Source: an uncultured Butyricicoccus sp. (GTDB lineage Bacteria; Bacillota; Clostridia; Oscillospirales; Butyricicoccaceae). Taken from it: DNA of 27,319 bases. The stretch spans positions 1 to 27,319 of the forward strand of contig URFQ01000029.1 in the NCBI GenBank assembly GCA_900547195.1. Direction: 5' to 3'. Every line of letters begins with the position of its first letter. Positions within the stretch are counted from its first letter, which is position 1. Positions 1-8,415 of this stretch are shown piece after piece. A program made the position numbers and the translations under genes. Below the pieces are notes generated by a model. That model had not been told where the DNA came from. It saw nothing but the letters and a program-made list of their open reading frames with translations, and searched no databases.

Positions 1-1618
1 TAGACAAGCCTTTCACCGATAACTAACTTGAAAGGAGTGTCGAGTCTGTCTACTCAACTGATAAAAATGATGGTGAAGAACGCAGAGAACCGCAGTCAGA
101 TGGAATTTGTAAGTTTGGAAGAAATGGTGCCGCAGAATCATCTTCTTCGGAAGATCGACGCAGCGATTGACTTCAACAAGCTATACGAATTCGTAGAAAA
201 GCTGTATTGCGAGGATAACGGCAGGCCGAGCATCGACCCGGTGGTGCTGTTCAAGATCGTACTGATCCAGCATATCTACGGGATTTCCTCACTTCGCCGG
301 AGGCTGGAAGAAGTGAGCATGAACCTGGCGTACCGGTGGTTTATCGGGTATCCGCTGAACGAAGCGGTACCGCACTTTTCCACAGTGAGTTATAATTTCA
401 AGCACCGGTTCAACCACGCGACGGTAGAATATGTATTCCGTTGGGTGCTGAAAGCAGCTGCGGAGGAAGGCTATCTGGACACAGAGGCCATATTCGTGGA
501 CGGAACGCATATCAAGGCCAGCGCAAACCTGAAAAAGCAGGCCAAAAAGGCGGTGCCGAAAGAGGCGAAGCGATATGCAAGAGAACTGTTCGAAGAGGTA
601 AACAAAGACCGGGAAGAACACGGAAAAAAGCCCTTTTCGGACGACAGTGACAAAAAGCCGCCCAAAGAGAAAGAAACGGTGGTATCCACAACCGACCTGG
701 AGAGCGGCGTTTTCCACAAGGGCGAACACAAAAAGTGTTTTGCGTATGAAGCGCATACCGCCTGTGACAAGCACAATTTTATTCTCGGCGTCCATATCAC
801 CCCCGGCAACGTGCATGACAGCGTAGCGTTTGACCCTTTGTATGATGAACTGTGTGAATACTATCCCGAACATCAAACCGTTGTAGCGGACAGCGCCTAC
901 AAAACGCCCTGGATCTGCAAGCGTATTTTTGAGAGCGGCCGCACTCTAGCCACCTGCTACACCCGCCCGAAAACCAAGAAGAACGGCCATCCCTGGTGGA
1001 CGTATGTTTACGATGAATATTTCGACGACGTGATCTGCCCGGAATATCGCGCGCTGCATTATACCACCACAAACCGGGACGGATACCGGGAATACAAGAG
1101 CCGAACCTACTTTTGCAAAAACTGCCCCACCAGAGCGCAGTGCACTGAAAATGCAAAGTGCGAGAAAACGGTTTTGCGCCATGTCTGGCAGGACTTTGTG
1201 GAGATGGCGGAACATGTCCGGCACATGACGGTATACAGAGAACTATACCGTCTGAGAAAAGAAAAAATTGAGCGTGTATTTGCCGACGCAAAAGAAAAAC
1301 ACGGCATGCGCTACACGCAGTACCGAGGCCTTGCTCAGGTGACAAACTGGGTGAAGCTTAAATTTGCTGCCATGAATCTGAAAAAACTGGCCACTTGGAA
1401 ATGGAACGACAGTCATCCGGGCCCAGATGGTGGAAAACGGAGGCGCTTATCCGATGTATATTCTCGATTTTTGCAATTTTTCTGCTTCCAGCTCAAAAGC
1501 CCGCTCTGGTCTGTTTACCAGAACGGGCTTTTTCTACAACCTGAAACGCCGATAGGCGTCTTTTTTACTGCCATTTTTCGGCTCGAAGTAAATGAACAGG
1601 CACTTTGTCAACAGCCCC
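1..1618 (+). mobile_element. IS1182-family insertion sequence, left tip cut by window edge
   Basis: The segment consists of one DDE transposase gene with short flanks. The right end is placed at about 1618, where the inward-reading strand begins GGGGCTGTTGACAAAGTGCC. The first bases of the window, TAGACAAGCCTTTCA, share GACAA and a GCCT-TTCA pattern with that end, so the window probably opens inside the left inverted repeat, about 8 bases from the tip. The right end lies only about 47 bp beyond the anSME stop codon. The family call rests on the transposase; the ends are inferred from one weak match, so the borders are approximate. No target duplication can be checked because the left flank is missing. 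Confidence 0.65.
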
Positions 1619-1623
1619 ATTAG
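67..1623 (+). CDS. IS1182-family DDE transposase
   Basis: This enzyme would cut and join the ends of its own element. The N-terminal part (about residues 15-100) has the DUF772-like transposase N domain with the family hallmark VPQNHLLRKID. A DDE nuclease fold follows: candidate catalytic residues, counted from ATG 67, are D145 (in IFVDGTH), D275 (in VVADSAY) and E402 (in KIERVFAD). A Cys-rich stretch (CKNCPTRAQC) before the Glu is common in this family. The start is uncertain: the frame is open from a TTG at 28, the only good Shine-Dalgarno (AAAGGAG, 31-37) lies too far from ATG 67/70, and a CTG at 46 has good spacing. ATG 67 fits the usual family N-terminus. The C-terminal 45 residues are read through a terminator hairpin. 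The frame appears intact, so the element may be active. Confidence 0.85.
   Translation: MMVKNAENRSQMEFVSLEEMVPQNHLLRKIDAAIDFNKLYEFVEKLYCEDNGRPSIDPVVLFKIVLIQHIYGISSLRRRLEEVSMNLAYRWFIGYPLNEAVPHFSTVSYNFKHRFNHATVEYVFRWVLKAAAEEGYLDTEAIFVDGTHIKASANLKKQAKKAVPKEAKRYARELFEEVNKDREEHGKKPFSDDSDKKPPKEKETVVSTTDLESGVFHKGEHKKCFAYEAHTACDKHNFILGVHITPGNVHDSVAFDPLYDELCEYYPEHQTVVADSAYKTPWICKRIFESGRTLATCYTRPKTKKNGHPWWTYVYDEYFDDVICPEYRALHYTTTNRDGYREYKSRTYFCKNCPTRAQCTENAKCEKTVLRHVWQDFVEMAEHVRHMTVYRELYRLRKEKIERVFADAKEKHGMRYTQYRGLAQVTNWVKLKFAAMNLKKLATWKWNDSHPGPDGGKRRRLSDVYSRFLQFFCFQLKSPLWSVYQNGLFLQPETPIGVFFTAIFRLEVNEQALCQQPH
1495..1533 (+). terminator. Rho-independent terminator inside the transposase 3' coding end
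   Basis: The arms AAAAGCCCGCTCTGGT and ACCAGAACGGGCTTTT pair with one C/A mismatch around a CTGTTT loop, and a T run follows. The hairpin lies about 90 bp before the stop codon, so it is translated as part of the transposase. It would limit read-through out of the element. Confidence 0.7.
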
Positions 1624-1664
1624 TGGGGAAGTATAAATCGCAAAATTGCAATCAGGAAAAGTAT

Positions 1665-2792
1665 CTATAAACTGCGCATTGCTTGAATTCTCTGAAGTGC
1701 CTCGTGAATGTGTGACTCGCGCGAAGAGAAAAAACGGCGATAAGAAGCGCAATAGTAATTTTTCCCGATCGTGCCATCGTGGTTTTGCACACGATCCCGA
1801 CGGCAACCGTTACGGCAGATCACGGCAAATCGACAGGCTCGGCAGTCCTCCGGAATCGGAAGAGACGCCTGAACAAAGGTGCGTGCTGTCGTGCTTTGCG
1901 CCATTTGAGCGAGCGTTTCCTGTCCCATGGTTCCAAGCCGCCATTTGTCCAGCACATAAAAATCACAGGGGTACACGCCGCCATCCCCTTCCACAACAAA
2001 TTGGGTCGAGCAATGTCCGGTCATGGAGCAGACTTCTGGCGCTTCGCCAAGCAAAATGGATAGCCAGTTATCCAGATGACGAATACTAATATATTCACCG
2101 TGCCGTAGATCATCCAGCCACAGATCAAAAATACGGATCAGATAGTCACCGTAGGTATCCGGCGTGAGGGCATAAACGCTCGTGCCGCGTTCTGCGCCAA
2201 GCGGTTCCAAGCACGGGATAAATTGCAGCCACCGAAAGCCGTTTTTGCGGTAAAAATGATAAATTTTTTCAATCGACCTCGCATTTTGGCCGGTTACAAC
2301 ACAAAGAATATTATACTCGACGCCGTGCTTTTCAAATAACCGCGCGGCGCGTATGACCCGATTGAAGGTGCCGCGGCCCGAGGTATCAAAGCGGTTTCGG
2401 TTGTGAAGATCGGCAGGCCCATCCAAGGATAAGCCAACTAAAAACCGATACTCTGCCAGAAATTCTGCCCACGCCTCATCCATGGAAAAGCCGTTGGTTT
2501 GCAGCGAGTTTCGAATCTTCACACCGGGGCGGGCATACTTTTTTTGCAGTTCAACAACCGAACGGAAAAAGTCCAAACCTGCGAGTGTCGGTTCGCCGCC
2601 CTGAAAAGCAAAGGAGCAAATACCTTCGGCGTATTCCATTCCGGCCCGGATGGTGCGCTCCATTGCGTCAAGTGACAGCATGCCTTCGAAGGCCTGTTCT
2701 CGGTTTGCGGCAACATCCTGATAAAAGCAGTATCGGCAGCGCATATTGCAGGCCGAGGAAGCGGGTTTGATTAAAATATTGACGGGAGGCAT
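1665..2792 (-). CDS. Anaerobic sulfatase-maturating enzyme (radical SAM, SPASM)
   Basis: This enzyme oxidises the active-site cysteine (or serine) of sulfatases to C-alpha-formylglycine without oxygen. It has the radical SAM motif CNMRCRYC (C15, C19, C22) for the SAM-binding 4Fe-4S cluster, a GGEP motif, and a C-terminal SPASM region with eight cysteines (CSMTGHC, YPCD, DCRAC, VICRNGC, YYC), enough for two auxiliary clusters. The Asp in YPCD matches the position of the proposed catalytic base in characterised anSMEs. The length of 375 aa is typical. Three Cys-type sulfatases downstream on the other strand are its obvious partners. An AAAGGAG sequence lies about 10 bp upstream of the start, and a candidate promoter sits at 2826-2855. 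No terminator was seen before the insertion sequence that begins about 47 bp past its stop. Confidence 0.9.
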   Translation of the reverse strand: MPPVNILIKPASSACNMRCRYCFYQDVAANREQAFEGMLSLDAMERTIRAGMEYAEGICSFAFQGGEPTLAGLDFFRSVVELQKKYARPGVKIRNSLQTNGFSMDEAWAEFLAEYRFLVGLSLDGPADLHNRNRFDTSGRGTFNRVIRAARLFEKHGVEYNILCVVTGQNARSIEKIYHFYRKNGFRWLQFIPCLEPLGAERGTSVYALTPDTYGDYLIRIFDLWLDDLRHGEYISIRHLDNWLSILLGEAPEVCSMTGHCSTQFVVEGDGGVYPCDFYVLDKWRLGTMGQETLAQMAQSTTARTFVQASLPIPEDCRACRFAVICRNGCRRDRVQNHDGTIGKNYYCASYRRFFSSRESHIHEALQRIQAMRSL

Positions 2793-2825
2793 AGAGCGAC
2801 GACTCCTTTTTCCGATAATGATATT

Positions 2826-2855
2826 ACTGTAGCGCAGCAGGCCTCGCTATGTCAA
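2826..2855 (-). promoter_or_regulatory. Candidate sigma-A promoter of the anSME gene
   Basis: On the minus strand TTGACA (2850-2855) is followed after 18 bp by TACAGT (2826-2831). The -35 box is perfect and the -10 is moderate. It points at the anSME start about 35 bp downstream. Confidence 0.5.
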
Positions 2856-2897
2856 TCGGCGCAGGCAAGAAAGTCAATAGCACGATAAAAAAGGTCA

Positions 2898-2926
2898 TTG
2901 ATAACCAAATAAGCGCATGATATCAT
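2898..2926 (+). promoter_or_regulatory. Candidate sigma-A promoter of the two-component operon
   Basis: TTGATA (2898-2903) and TATCAT (2921-2926) are separated by 17 bp. Transcription would begin near 2933. This excludes the upstream in-frame ATG at 2925 as the kinase start and supports the GTG at 2973. Confidence 0.6.
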
Positions 2927-2972
2927 GATTTATGGGAAAATGTTTTTTATGCTGGGGAAAGGAGTCGAGACC

Positions 2973-4766
2973 GTGTTTAGAAAAAATGCGATGCCGACAA
3001 TGTTTGGGTTGCTGTTTCGTGCTATATTGACCAGTATCGTAATCGTGATCGCGATCGCCGCGCTGACGATCACCTTTTCAACTTATCAGTTTGTGCTGGG
3101 AGAGAAGGGCGCGTCCCGTATCGATATTTTAAAGCAGGTCAGTGAAAGCAATAATGTCAACCGAACCAACATGCAAAATGTTATGGGCTTGATCGATGCC
3201 GAGATCTATCCGCTGCTGCTTGCGGAGGAGAGCGACGAACGGATCCAGAAAAAAGTATATGAAGTGCAGGAGCAGCTTGCCCGCATCGGATTGCCCTATA
3301 CGATCGATATCGTACTGAATGATAAGCGAACATTTTCTTCGTCGGAGGAAGGGGAAAAGAGCCTGCGGCATCTGATGAACACCTATTGGTATATCCGGCA
3401 TTTCAGCGGAGAAAGTGAAAAAAGCTGGAATCTGCGTTTTATGGATCCTGACGATATCAAGAGCTATGCGCTGACCTATGCGGAAACGATCTTTGACAGG
3501 AATGGCAGGGTTGTTGGCGTCGCCATTCTGAATTCGACGCAGGAAGCGTTGTTTCGAACCTATCAAAAGCTGCTCAAGGAGGGCGACCGCGTTTATATTC
3601 TTGACGAAAACGGCATTATCATCAGCCATTCCAATACAAATGTGATCGGTAACTGGCATAAGGTGATGTATGCGTTCGAAAAGCAATACGGCTATAATTC
3701 TTATCATATTGAGAGCCATGACGACCGGCGGTATATCCTTGCCAATTACCATGATGAGGAAAGCGGCTGGACCTTTGTGGAGGAGCATGACATCACCGAG
3801 ATTTTGAAAAACTATTACCGTATGTTGGCGCTCAGCATTTTTGCGGTGATTCTAGGCGGTGCATTCGCCGGCTTGCTTGGGTATCGGTATGTCAAGCGGG
3901 TTTCACGGTCGGTCACTGCGATGGCCGACGAGGTCAGCCGTCTCGACGTCGGGCAGCTTGATTCCATTGCGGTTTCAGGCGAATACTATGAGATTCGTGC
4001 GCTGAGTACCGTATTCAATCGAATGATCGTCCGCATTCAGGATCTGATCCGGGACATCCGAATCCGGGAGCAGGAAAAGCGAAAAACCGAGTATGATTTT
4101 TTGCAAGCGCAGCTCAGCTCGCATTTTCTGCACAATACGCTGATCGCCATCAAGAGCCTGATCGGCATGGGACAGATCGAACAGGCGGGGGCGATGATGA
4201 CTTCGTTTATTGAACTGCTGCACATTCCATCCACCTCGGAGATCCAATTTGTTACGCTGGAAGAGGAGCTGCATTTGGTGCAAAGCTATATTTCGGTCAT
4301 GAGCTGCCGCACGGACAAGGATGTGGTGTTCGAGGACCGCGTGTCCAAACGCTTTCGTAATCTGATCGTGCCGCGGATGCTGCTTCAGCCTGTGGTGGGG
4401 AATTCGTTTTTCCATGGATTCGCCGAACAGGAGAAGGACTGCCGCATTGCGATTGGCGCATCGCTCGCGGATGGTATTTTGTCTATTACTGTTTCCGACA
4501 ACGGCGAGGGGATCGCTCCGGAGCGTCTTACCGAGCTGCAACGGGATGATTACAAACCCGGCGGCCAACATCATGGAGTTGGCCTGCGCAATATTCGCAA
4601 ACGGCTGTATATCATTTATGGCGGGCGGTCGAACGTGTGCATCGAGAACCGCGAGAACGGCGGTGCGCGGGTGACGCTGGAGATCGATCATTATGATGAG
4701 CTGCCGGCTACCGAGGAATTTCTGCGGGACGAGGAGGGTAAAAATGAGAATTTTTCTGGTCGATGA
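2973..4766 (+). CDS. Membrane sensor histidine kinase, YesM/LytS-like
   Basis: This is the sensor half of a two-component system, in the inner membrane. From the chosen GTG start (597 aa) it has a membrane helix at about residues 12-35, an extracellular Cache-like sensor of roughly 250 residues, a second helix just after NYYRML, a HAMP linker, a His_kinase segment with H384 in SHFLHNTL, and an HATPase domain with the N box (N477) and DNGEG (509-513) followed by GVGLRNIRKRL. This order is that of YesM-type kinases, which often sense carbohydrates or other nutrients. The GTG is chosen because AAAGGAG (2958-2964) sits 8 bp upstream and the promoter lies just before it; ATG 2925 has no ribosome binding site. 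It overlaps the response regulator by 23 bp. The ligand is unknown; context suggests a sulfated compound. Confidence 0.88.
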   Translation: MFRKNAMPTMFGLLFRAILTSIVIVIAIAALTITFSTYQFVLGEKGASRIDILKQVSESNNVNRTNMQNVMGLIDAEIYPLLLAEESDERIQKKVYEVQEQLARIGLPYTIDIVLNDKRTFSSSEEGEKSLRHLMNTYWYIRHFSGESEKSWNLRFMDPDDIKSYALTYAETIFDRNGRVVGVAILNSTQEALFRTYQKLLKEGDRVYILDENGIIISHSNTNVIGNWHKVMYAFEKQYGYNSYHIESHDDRRYILANYHDEESGWTFVEEHDITEILKNYYRMLALSIFAVILGGAFAGLLGYRYVKRVSRSVTAMADEVSRLDVGQLDSIAVSGEYYEIRALSTVFNRMIVRIQDLIRDIRIREQEKRKTEYDFLQAQLSSHFLHNTLIAIKSLIGMGQIEQAGAMMTSFIELLHIPSTSEIQFVTLEEELHLVQSYISVMSCRTDKDVVFEDRVSKRFRNLIVPRMLLQPVVGNSFFHGFAEQEKDCRIAIGASLADGILSITVSDNGEGIAPERLTELQRDDYKPGGQHHGVGLRNIRKRLYIIYGGRSNVCIENRENGGARVTLEIDHYDELPATEEFLRDEEGKNENFSGR

Positions 4767-6207
4767 TGAGGCGCTGATCTGCCGCTATATCATTAGGTGC
4801 ATTCAGGAAGCAAAGGGCAATTATGAGATCGTTGGGTCGGCGACCTCGGCGGCCCGCGCGCTGACCCAAATCGAGGACTTACAGCCCGATGTGCTGTTTA
4901 CCGATATCACCATGCCCAAAATGGACGGCATAGAGCTGCTGCGCACGGTCAAGGAGCGCTGGCCGGGAATCAGTGTGGTCATGCTTACCTGCCATGATGA
5001 TTTCGAATTTGTCCGGCGGGCGATGGAGGAGCGAGCGGACGATTATGTCCTGAAATCTGAGATTACCCCGGAATTCATCGGGTACAAGTTGGAAAAGGTC
5101 GCGTCTAAGCGGCAGAAATATGCTGCCGACCACATCGTCGGCAGCATGAAGCAGACAAACTTTCTGCGCTCGCTCTCAGGCGCGGGTGACCGCAATGTGT
5201 ATCTGGTCACCGAGCACGATCTGCGGGAGAGCCATATCCTGCTCAAAGACGACGCCTTTGTTGCAATCGCAATCGACTACTCGGAGAAAAATATCACGAT
5301 GATGATGCAGTCACTGCCGGCCGAGTTTGAGAATTTTCTGCTGTATCACTACAACGATGCGATGTGCGTGTTGCTTTCCAATATCAAAGCATCCGTAGGA
5401 TTGCAAAATCTGGAACAAAAGGAACGGTATATAAATCTATATCTGAATACGCTCGCAGACAAGATCGACGGCCGGATCGACAGAAGCCGGATTTATTATC
5501 GGCTGGCGCAGCTGTCCATGGCGATCGACGAGGCGGTTACCAATGTGGAGGATCAGTTTTACGGCGGCCCGGCCGCCGGAGAGATGAGCCGCGAGGAAGT
5601 GATGCGTACGCTGCATTGGCAGATAGTCGGCTTTTCAGCGCGTCTGGAGGAGCGCGACATGCATCGCAGCTGCACAGCCGTGCAGGATACGCTGCTATTC
5701 GCAGAGACGCATCACCCGGAAAGCAAAGCGTTGAAAGAACTGCTGACACAGATGCTCGATATGCTGAGGCATCAAAGCGGACTGACGGTGACGTGGAATG
5801 AGGACGAGCTTTGCGCGCAAAGCTCTTTCTCGGCGCTCCAAAAGTGTGTCAGCGGGCGCTTGGAGCAGCTTCAACGCGAAGGCCGGCGTTATTCCGCTTC
5901 CATCCGCAAGGCAATCGATTATATTGTGGGGAATTACGGAGAAGATATCACACTCAACAGCGTCGCCGATCATGTATTTTTAAACCGGGATTATCTATCT
6001 CGTCAGTTTAAGAAAGAAGTGGGCGTCACGTTTTCCGAATATCTGCTGGAACTGCGCATGAAGGAGGCGCTGCGGCTGCTGCGCGGCAGCGACCTGCGCA
6101 TTGGGGAGATTGCCGAGCGGGTGGGCGTGTCGAATGTGAGCCATTTCACGTCGGTATTCAAAAAGCAATATCAGATCACGCCCAGCGAGGCACGCAGGCA
6201 GAAATAG
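4744..6207 (+). CDS. Response regulator, receiver plus AraC-type DNA-binding domain (YesN-like)
   Basis: This is the output half of the two-component system. The receiver (about 1-120) has the acidic pair D7/D8, phospho-acceptor D54 in LFTDITMP, and the conserved Lys in DDYVLKSE. A long central linker of about 240 residues follows, and the C-terminal 100 residues form an AraC double helix-turn-helix ending in VSHFTSVFKKQYQITPSEARRQK. Length from ATG 4744 is 487 aa. That ATG follows a GAGGAGGG ribosome binding site and overlaps the kinase gene; an upstream in-frame ATG at 4693 would add 17 unrelated residues. A terminator closes the pair. The likely target is the transporter-sulfatase operon that begins 220 bp downstream, where direct repeats with two-helical-turn spacing occur. 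Confidence 0.88.
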   Translation: MRIFLVDDEALICRYIIRCIQEAKGNYEIVGSATSAARALTQIEDLQPDVLFTDITMPKMDGIELLRTVKERWPGISVVMLTCHDDFEFVRRAMEERADDYVLKSEITPEFIGYKLEKVASKRQKYAADHIVGSMKQTNFLRSLSGAGDRNVYLVTEHDLRESHILLKDDAFVAIAIDYSEKNITMMMQSLPAEFENFLLYHYNDAMCVLLSNIKASVGLQNLEQKERYINLYLNTLADKIDGRIDRSRIYYRLAQLSMAIDEAVTNVEDQFYGGPAAGEMSREEVMRTLHWQIVGFSARLEERDMHRSCTAVQDTLLFAETHHPESKALKELLTQMLDMLRHQSGLTVTWNEDELCAQSSFSALQKCVSGRLEQLQREGRRYSASIRKAIDYIVGNYGEDITLNSVADHVFLNRDYLSRQFKKEVGVTFSEYLLELRMKEALRLLRGSDLRIGEIAERVGVSNVSHFTSVFKKQYQITPSEARRQK

Positions 6208-6233
6208 CAGCGGGGCATGCCTATGTCAAATAG

Positions 6234-6279
6234 AACGGCAATGTATTGTACATAGTATACAATATATTGCCGTTTTTTT
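6234..6279 (+). terminator. Rho-independent terminator after the two-component genes
   Basis: AACGGCAAT-TATTGTA and TACAATA-ATTGCCGTT pair around a short CATAG-type loop, and a run of seven T follows. It separates regulator transcription from the downstream operon. Confidence 0.85.
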
Positions 6280-6298
6280 CTGTGTGTGTAAGCGGTAT

Positions 6299-6325
6299 GG
6301 TCAATTACAGCAAAGAACAGGTCAA
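6299..6325 (+). promoter_or_regulatory. Candidate AraC-type operator: GGTCAA direct repeat, 21-bp spacing
   Basis: GGTCAA occurs at 6299-6304 and at 6320-6325, exactly two helical turns apart on the same face. AraC-domain regulators commonly bind such direct repeats. The site lies just upstream of a possible weak promoter (TGGTTT 6335-6340, 17 bp, TAGAAT 6358-6363) whose poor -35 would suit activation. A longer direct repeat, AGAACAGGT, occurs at 6314-6322 and 6350-6358. The link to the adjacent response regulator is inference. Confidence 0.45.
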
Positions 6326-6427
6326 CAAATCCAATGGTTTTTTTGATGGAGAACAGGTAGAATAAGAGCATCAAAGGGATTGGGAAAAATCCGGAAAGAA
6401 CATGCAAAAGAGAAAGGAAGCGTTTTT

Positions 6428-7531
6428 ATGAAATCCAACCATAAGAGATTGTTCAGCCTGCTGCTTGCCGGCAGCATGATGTTTGGTCTGGCGGCCTGCG
6501 GCGACAAAAACGGAAGCTCTGCATCGGGCAAAAACAGCAGTTCGGAGCCGTCCGGCGAACCGCTGGTCGTCGGCGTACAGTCCTCGATTATTTCGGTGCC
6601 GACCGTATATGCCGAGGAAAAGGGATACTTTGATGAGCTTGGCCTTGACGTAGAGCTGGTCATGTTCCCGAACGGTTCGCCTGAGAACGAGGGCCTGGCC
6701 GCCGAGCAGCTGGATATTGCCTCGAACGGTCTGGCTTCGGTATTCTCAATGGGTTCCGGCCTGTGTGCATGGGTCGCGGAGACCGATACCATTGGCGAAA
6801 GCACCTGGATCATGGCGCGACCGGATAATCCGGTATTTGATAAGCAAGGTGAAATCGCCGGGCATCCGAAGATGTACGGCAGCAAAGATGCGCTCAAAGG
6901 CCAGTCGATTCTGGGCGCGACCAGCACCATCTCGCATCATATGGTCGCCGCATATATGAATCAGTTTGGTTTGGAAGCAGGCGCGGATTACGAGTTCCTG
7001 AACATGGATAACTCGGCCGCGGTACAGGCGTTCCTTGCGGGCGAAGGCGATATGATCGGCACCGCAGATTTCAACTTCCTTGAACAGCTTGAAAAGGGCG
7101 GGGCAAAGCGGGTCGCCAGCTATCAGGATGCGACCGGCGGTGAGTTCTTGAACGGCATTCTGGCGCGCTATGATGTACTGGAAGAGCGCCGCGCCGATGT
7201 GGTTTTGTTCCTGAAGGGCATGTACAGGGCAGCGGAGGAACTACAGAACAACCCCGATCTCCGCGTCGAATATTCGCATAAGTTCTATAACGACAACGGC
7301 AAGGCGGCTTCGGAAGAGGCGGTTCGTCAGGAGGCCGAGTCCAGAATTTACGTTACCCCGGAATATATGAAGTCTGACGATTATGTGATGGGCTACGGCA
7401 TGGTCGGCACGGGCGCGTTCTTTGCATCGATCGGCACCATCGACGAAGATCAGGCCGAAAATGTGAAAAAGGCGATTGACGGCAGCCTGATTGAGGATGC
7501 TCTGGGCATCACCGTCAAGACAGCGAACTGA
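6428..7531 (+). CDS. ABC transporter substrate-binding lipoprotein, SsuA/TauA (NMT1-like)
   Basis: This is the extracellular receptor of the import system. The start at ATG 6428 is preceded by AAAGGAAG and gives a lipoprotein signal peptide with lipobox LAAC, lipidated Cys at residue 24, then a Ser/Gly-rich tether. The mature part begins LVVGVQSSIISVPTVYAEEKGYF, cut here as the NMT1/THI5 and SsuA pattern of a periplasmic-binding type 2 fold. Members bind aliphatic sulfonates, taurine, sulfate esters, or pyrimidine and thiamine precursors. The downstream sulfatases favour a sulfate ester here, but the ligand cannot be read from sequence. A terminator hairpin directly after this gene would raise its expression over that of the permeases, which is common for receptor genes. 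Length is 367 aa. Confidence 0.85.
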   Translation: MKSNHKRLFSLLLAGSMMFGLAACGDKNGSSASGKNSSSEPSGEPLVVGVQSSIISVPTVYAEEKGYFDELGLDVELVMFPNGSPENEGLAAEQLDIASNGLASVFSMGSGLCAWVAETDTIGESTWIMARPDNPVFDKQGEIAGHPKMYGSKDALKGQSILGATSTISHHMVAAYMNQFGLEAGADYEFLNMDNSAAVQAFLAGEGDMIGTADFNFLEQLEKGGAKRVASYQDATGGEFLNGILARYDVLEERRADVVLFLKGMYRAAEELQNNPDLRVEYSHKFYNDNGKAASEEAVRQEAESRIYVTPEYMKSDDYVMGYGMVGTGAFFASIGTIDEDQAENVKKAIDGSLIEDALGITVKTAN

Positions 7532-7556
7532 ACGCAAAACTTTTGTTAACATTTAG

Positions 7557-7592
7557 AAAAGAGACCCCGCGCAATGTGTGGGTCTCTTTTTG
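7557..7592 (+). terminator. Partial terminator between receptor and permease genes
   Basis: AAAAGAGACCC and GGGTCTCTTTT pair perfectly across a short loop and are followed by a T-rich tail. The next gene starts 35 bp later with no clear promoter between, so the hairpin is likely an attenuator within the operon. Confidence 0.75.
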
Positions 7593-7626
7593 TTTGAAAA
7601 AATGGGAAAAAGGAAGGTGAGTTTTC

Positions 7627-8415
7627 GTGAAAAAACAAAAAAAGCGAAATAAGTATGTGGTATTAAGTGTCATTTCGGTTTTCATCGGCGTCTTCGTTTG
7701 GTGGCTGGTGACGGATGGTTTGGGGCTTTTTAAGTCCAGCGTGCTGCCATCGCCGGTAAAGGTTGCACAGACCTTTCTCATGAAATGGTATCAAGAAAAG
7801 CCGGACGGCGCAACGCTGGTACAACACCTGATGGCAAGCCTTCAGGTTGCGCTTAGCGGTTATCTGATTGGCGCGGTCATCGGTATCCCGCTCGGCATTT
7901 TCATGGCGTGGAACGACAAGATCGACATGTGCGTGCGCCCGGTGTTTGATATGGTGCGCACGATACCGGGCATTGCGTGGACTTCGGTCATGGTCACGTT
8001 GGTCGGCATCGGTCTGCTGTCCAAGGCGCTCGTTATCTTTATCTCGGCCATGGTCGCCATGGTCATTAACAGCTATTCCGGCATCAAGCAAACGAAAACC
8101 GTGCATCTATGGGTCGGACAGACCTTCGGCGCTTCAAATTGGGAGCTGTTGACCAAGGTTGCAATCCCGTCGGCGCTGCCAATGATCTTCACCGGCCTGG
8201 ATGTTGCGCTGGGTCAGGCGTGGACGACGCTGGTTGCGGCTGAGTTGCTGGCGTCTACCAAGGGGCTCGGCTACATGATCCAGCAGGCGCGCGGCATCTT
8301 CCGCCTAGATATCGTCATCGTCGGTATGGTTATCATTGCCATCACCGGTTACATCCTGTCGTCGGTCATCCAATTTATTGGCGCAAAAGTTGTGAAGGGA
8401 GGCAGAGCGCAGTGA
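7627..8415 (+). CDS. ABC transporter permease 1, SsuC/TauC-like
   Basis: This is one membrane subunit of the importer. It has about six hydrophobic segments: one near residues 11-32 (VVLSVISVFIGVFVWWLV) and five in the binding-protein-dependent transport core. The EAA-like coupling loop that contacts the ATPases is seen around FGASNWELLTKVAIPSALPMI (shown here in part, about residues 170-190). It starts at GTG 7627 behind AAGGAAGG, and its TGA overlaps the next start by 4 bp (GTGA), so the two permeases are translationally coupled. Length of 262 aa is usual for the family. Two distinct permeases imply a heterodimeric pore, unlike SsuC or TauC, which act as homodimers. Confidence 0.87.
   Translation: MKKQKKRNKYVVLSVISVFIGVFVWWLVTDGLGLFKSSVLPSPVKVAQTFLMKWYQEKPDGATLVQHLMASLQVALSGYLIGAVIGIPLGIFMAWNDKIDMCVRPVFDMVRTIPGIAWTSVMVTLVGIGLLSKALVIFISAMVAMVINSYSGIKQTKTVHLWVGQTFGASNWELLTKVAIPSALPMIFTGLDVALGQAWTTLVAAELLASTKGLGYMIQQARGIFRLDIVIVGMVIIAITGYILSSVIQFIGAKVVKGGRAQ

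Noticed and set aside
2925..2972. ATG 2925 as the histidine kinase start
   Set aside because: It overlaps the -10 box of the likely promoter and lacks a ribosome binding site, while GTG 2973 has AAAGGAG at 8 bp.
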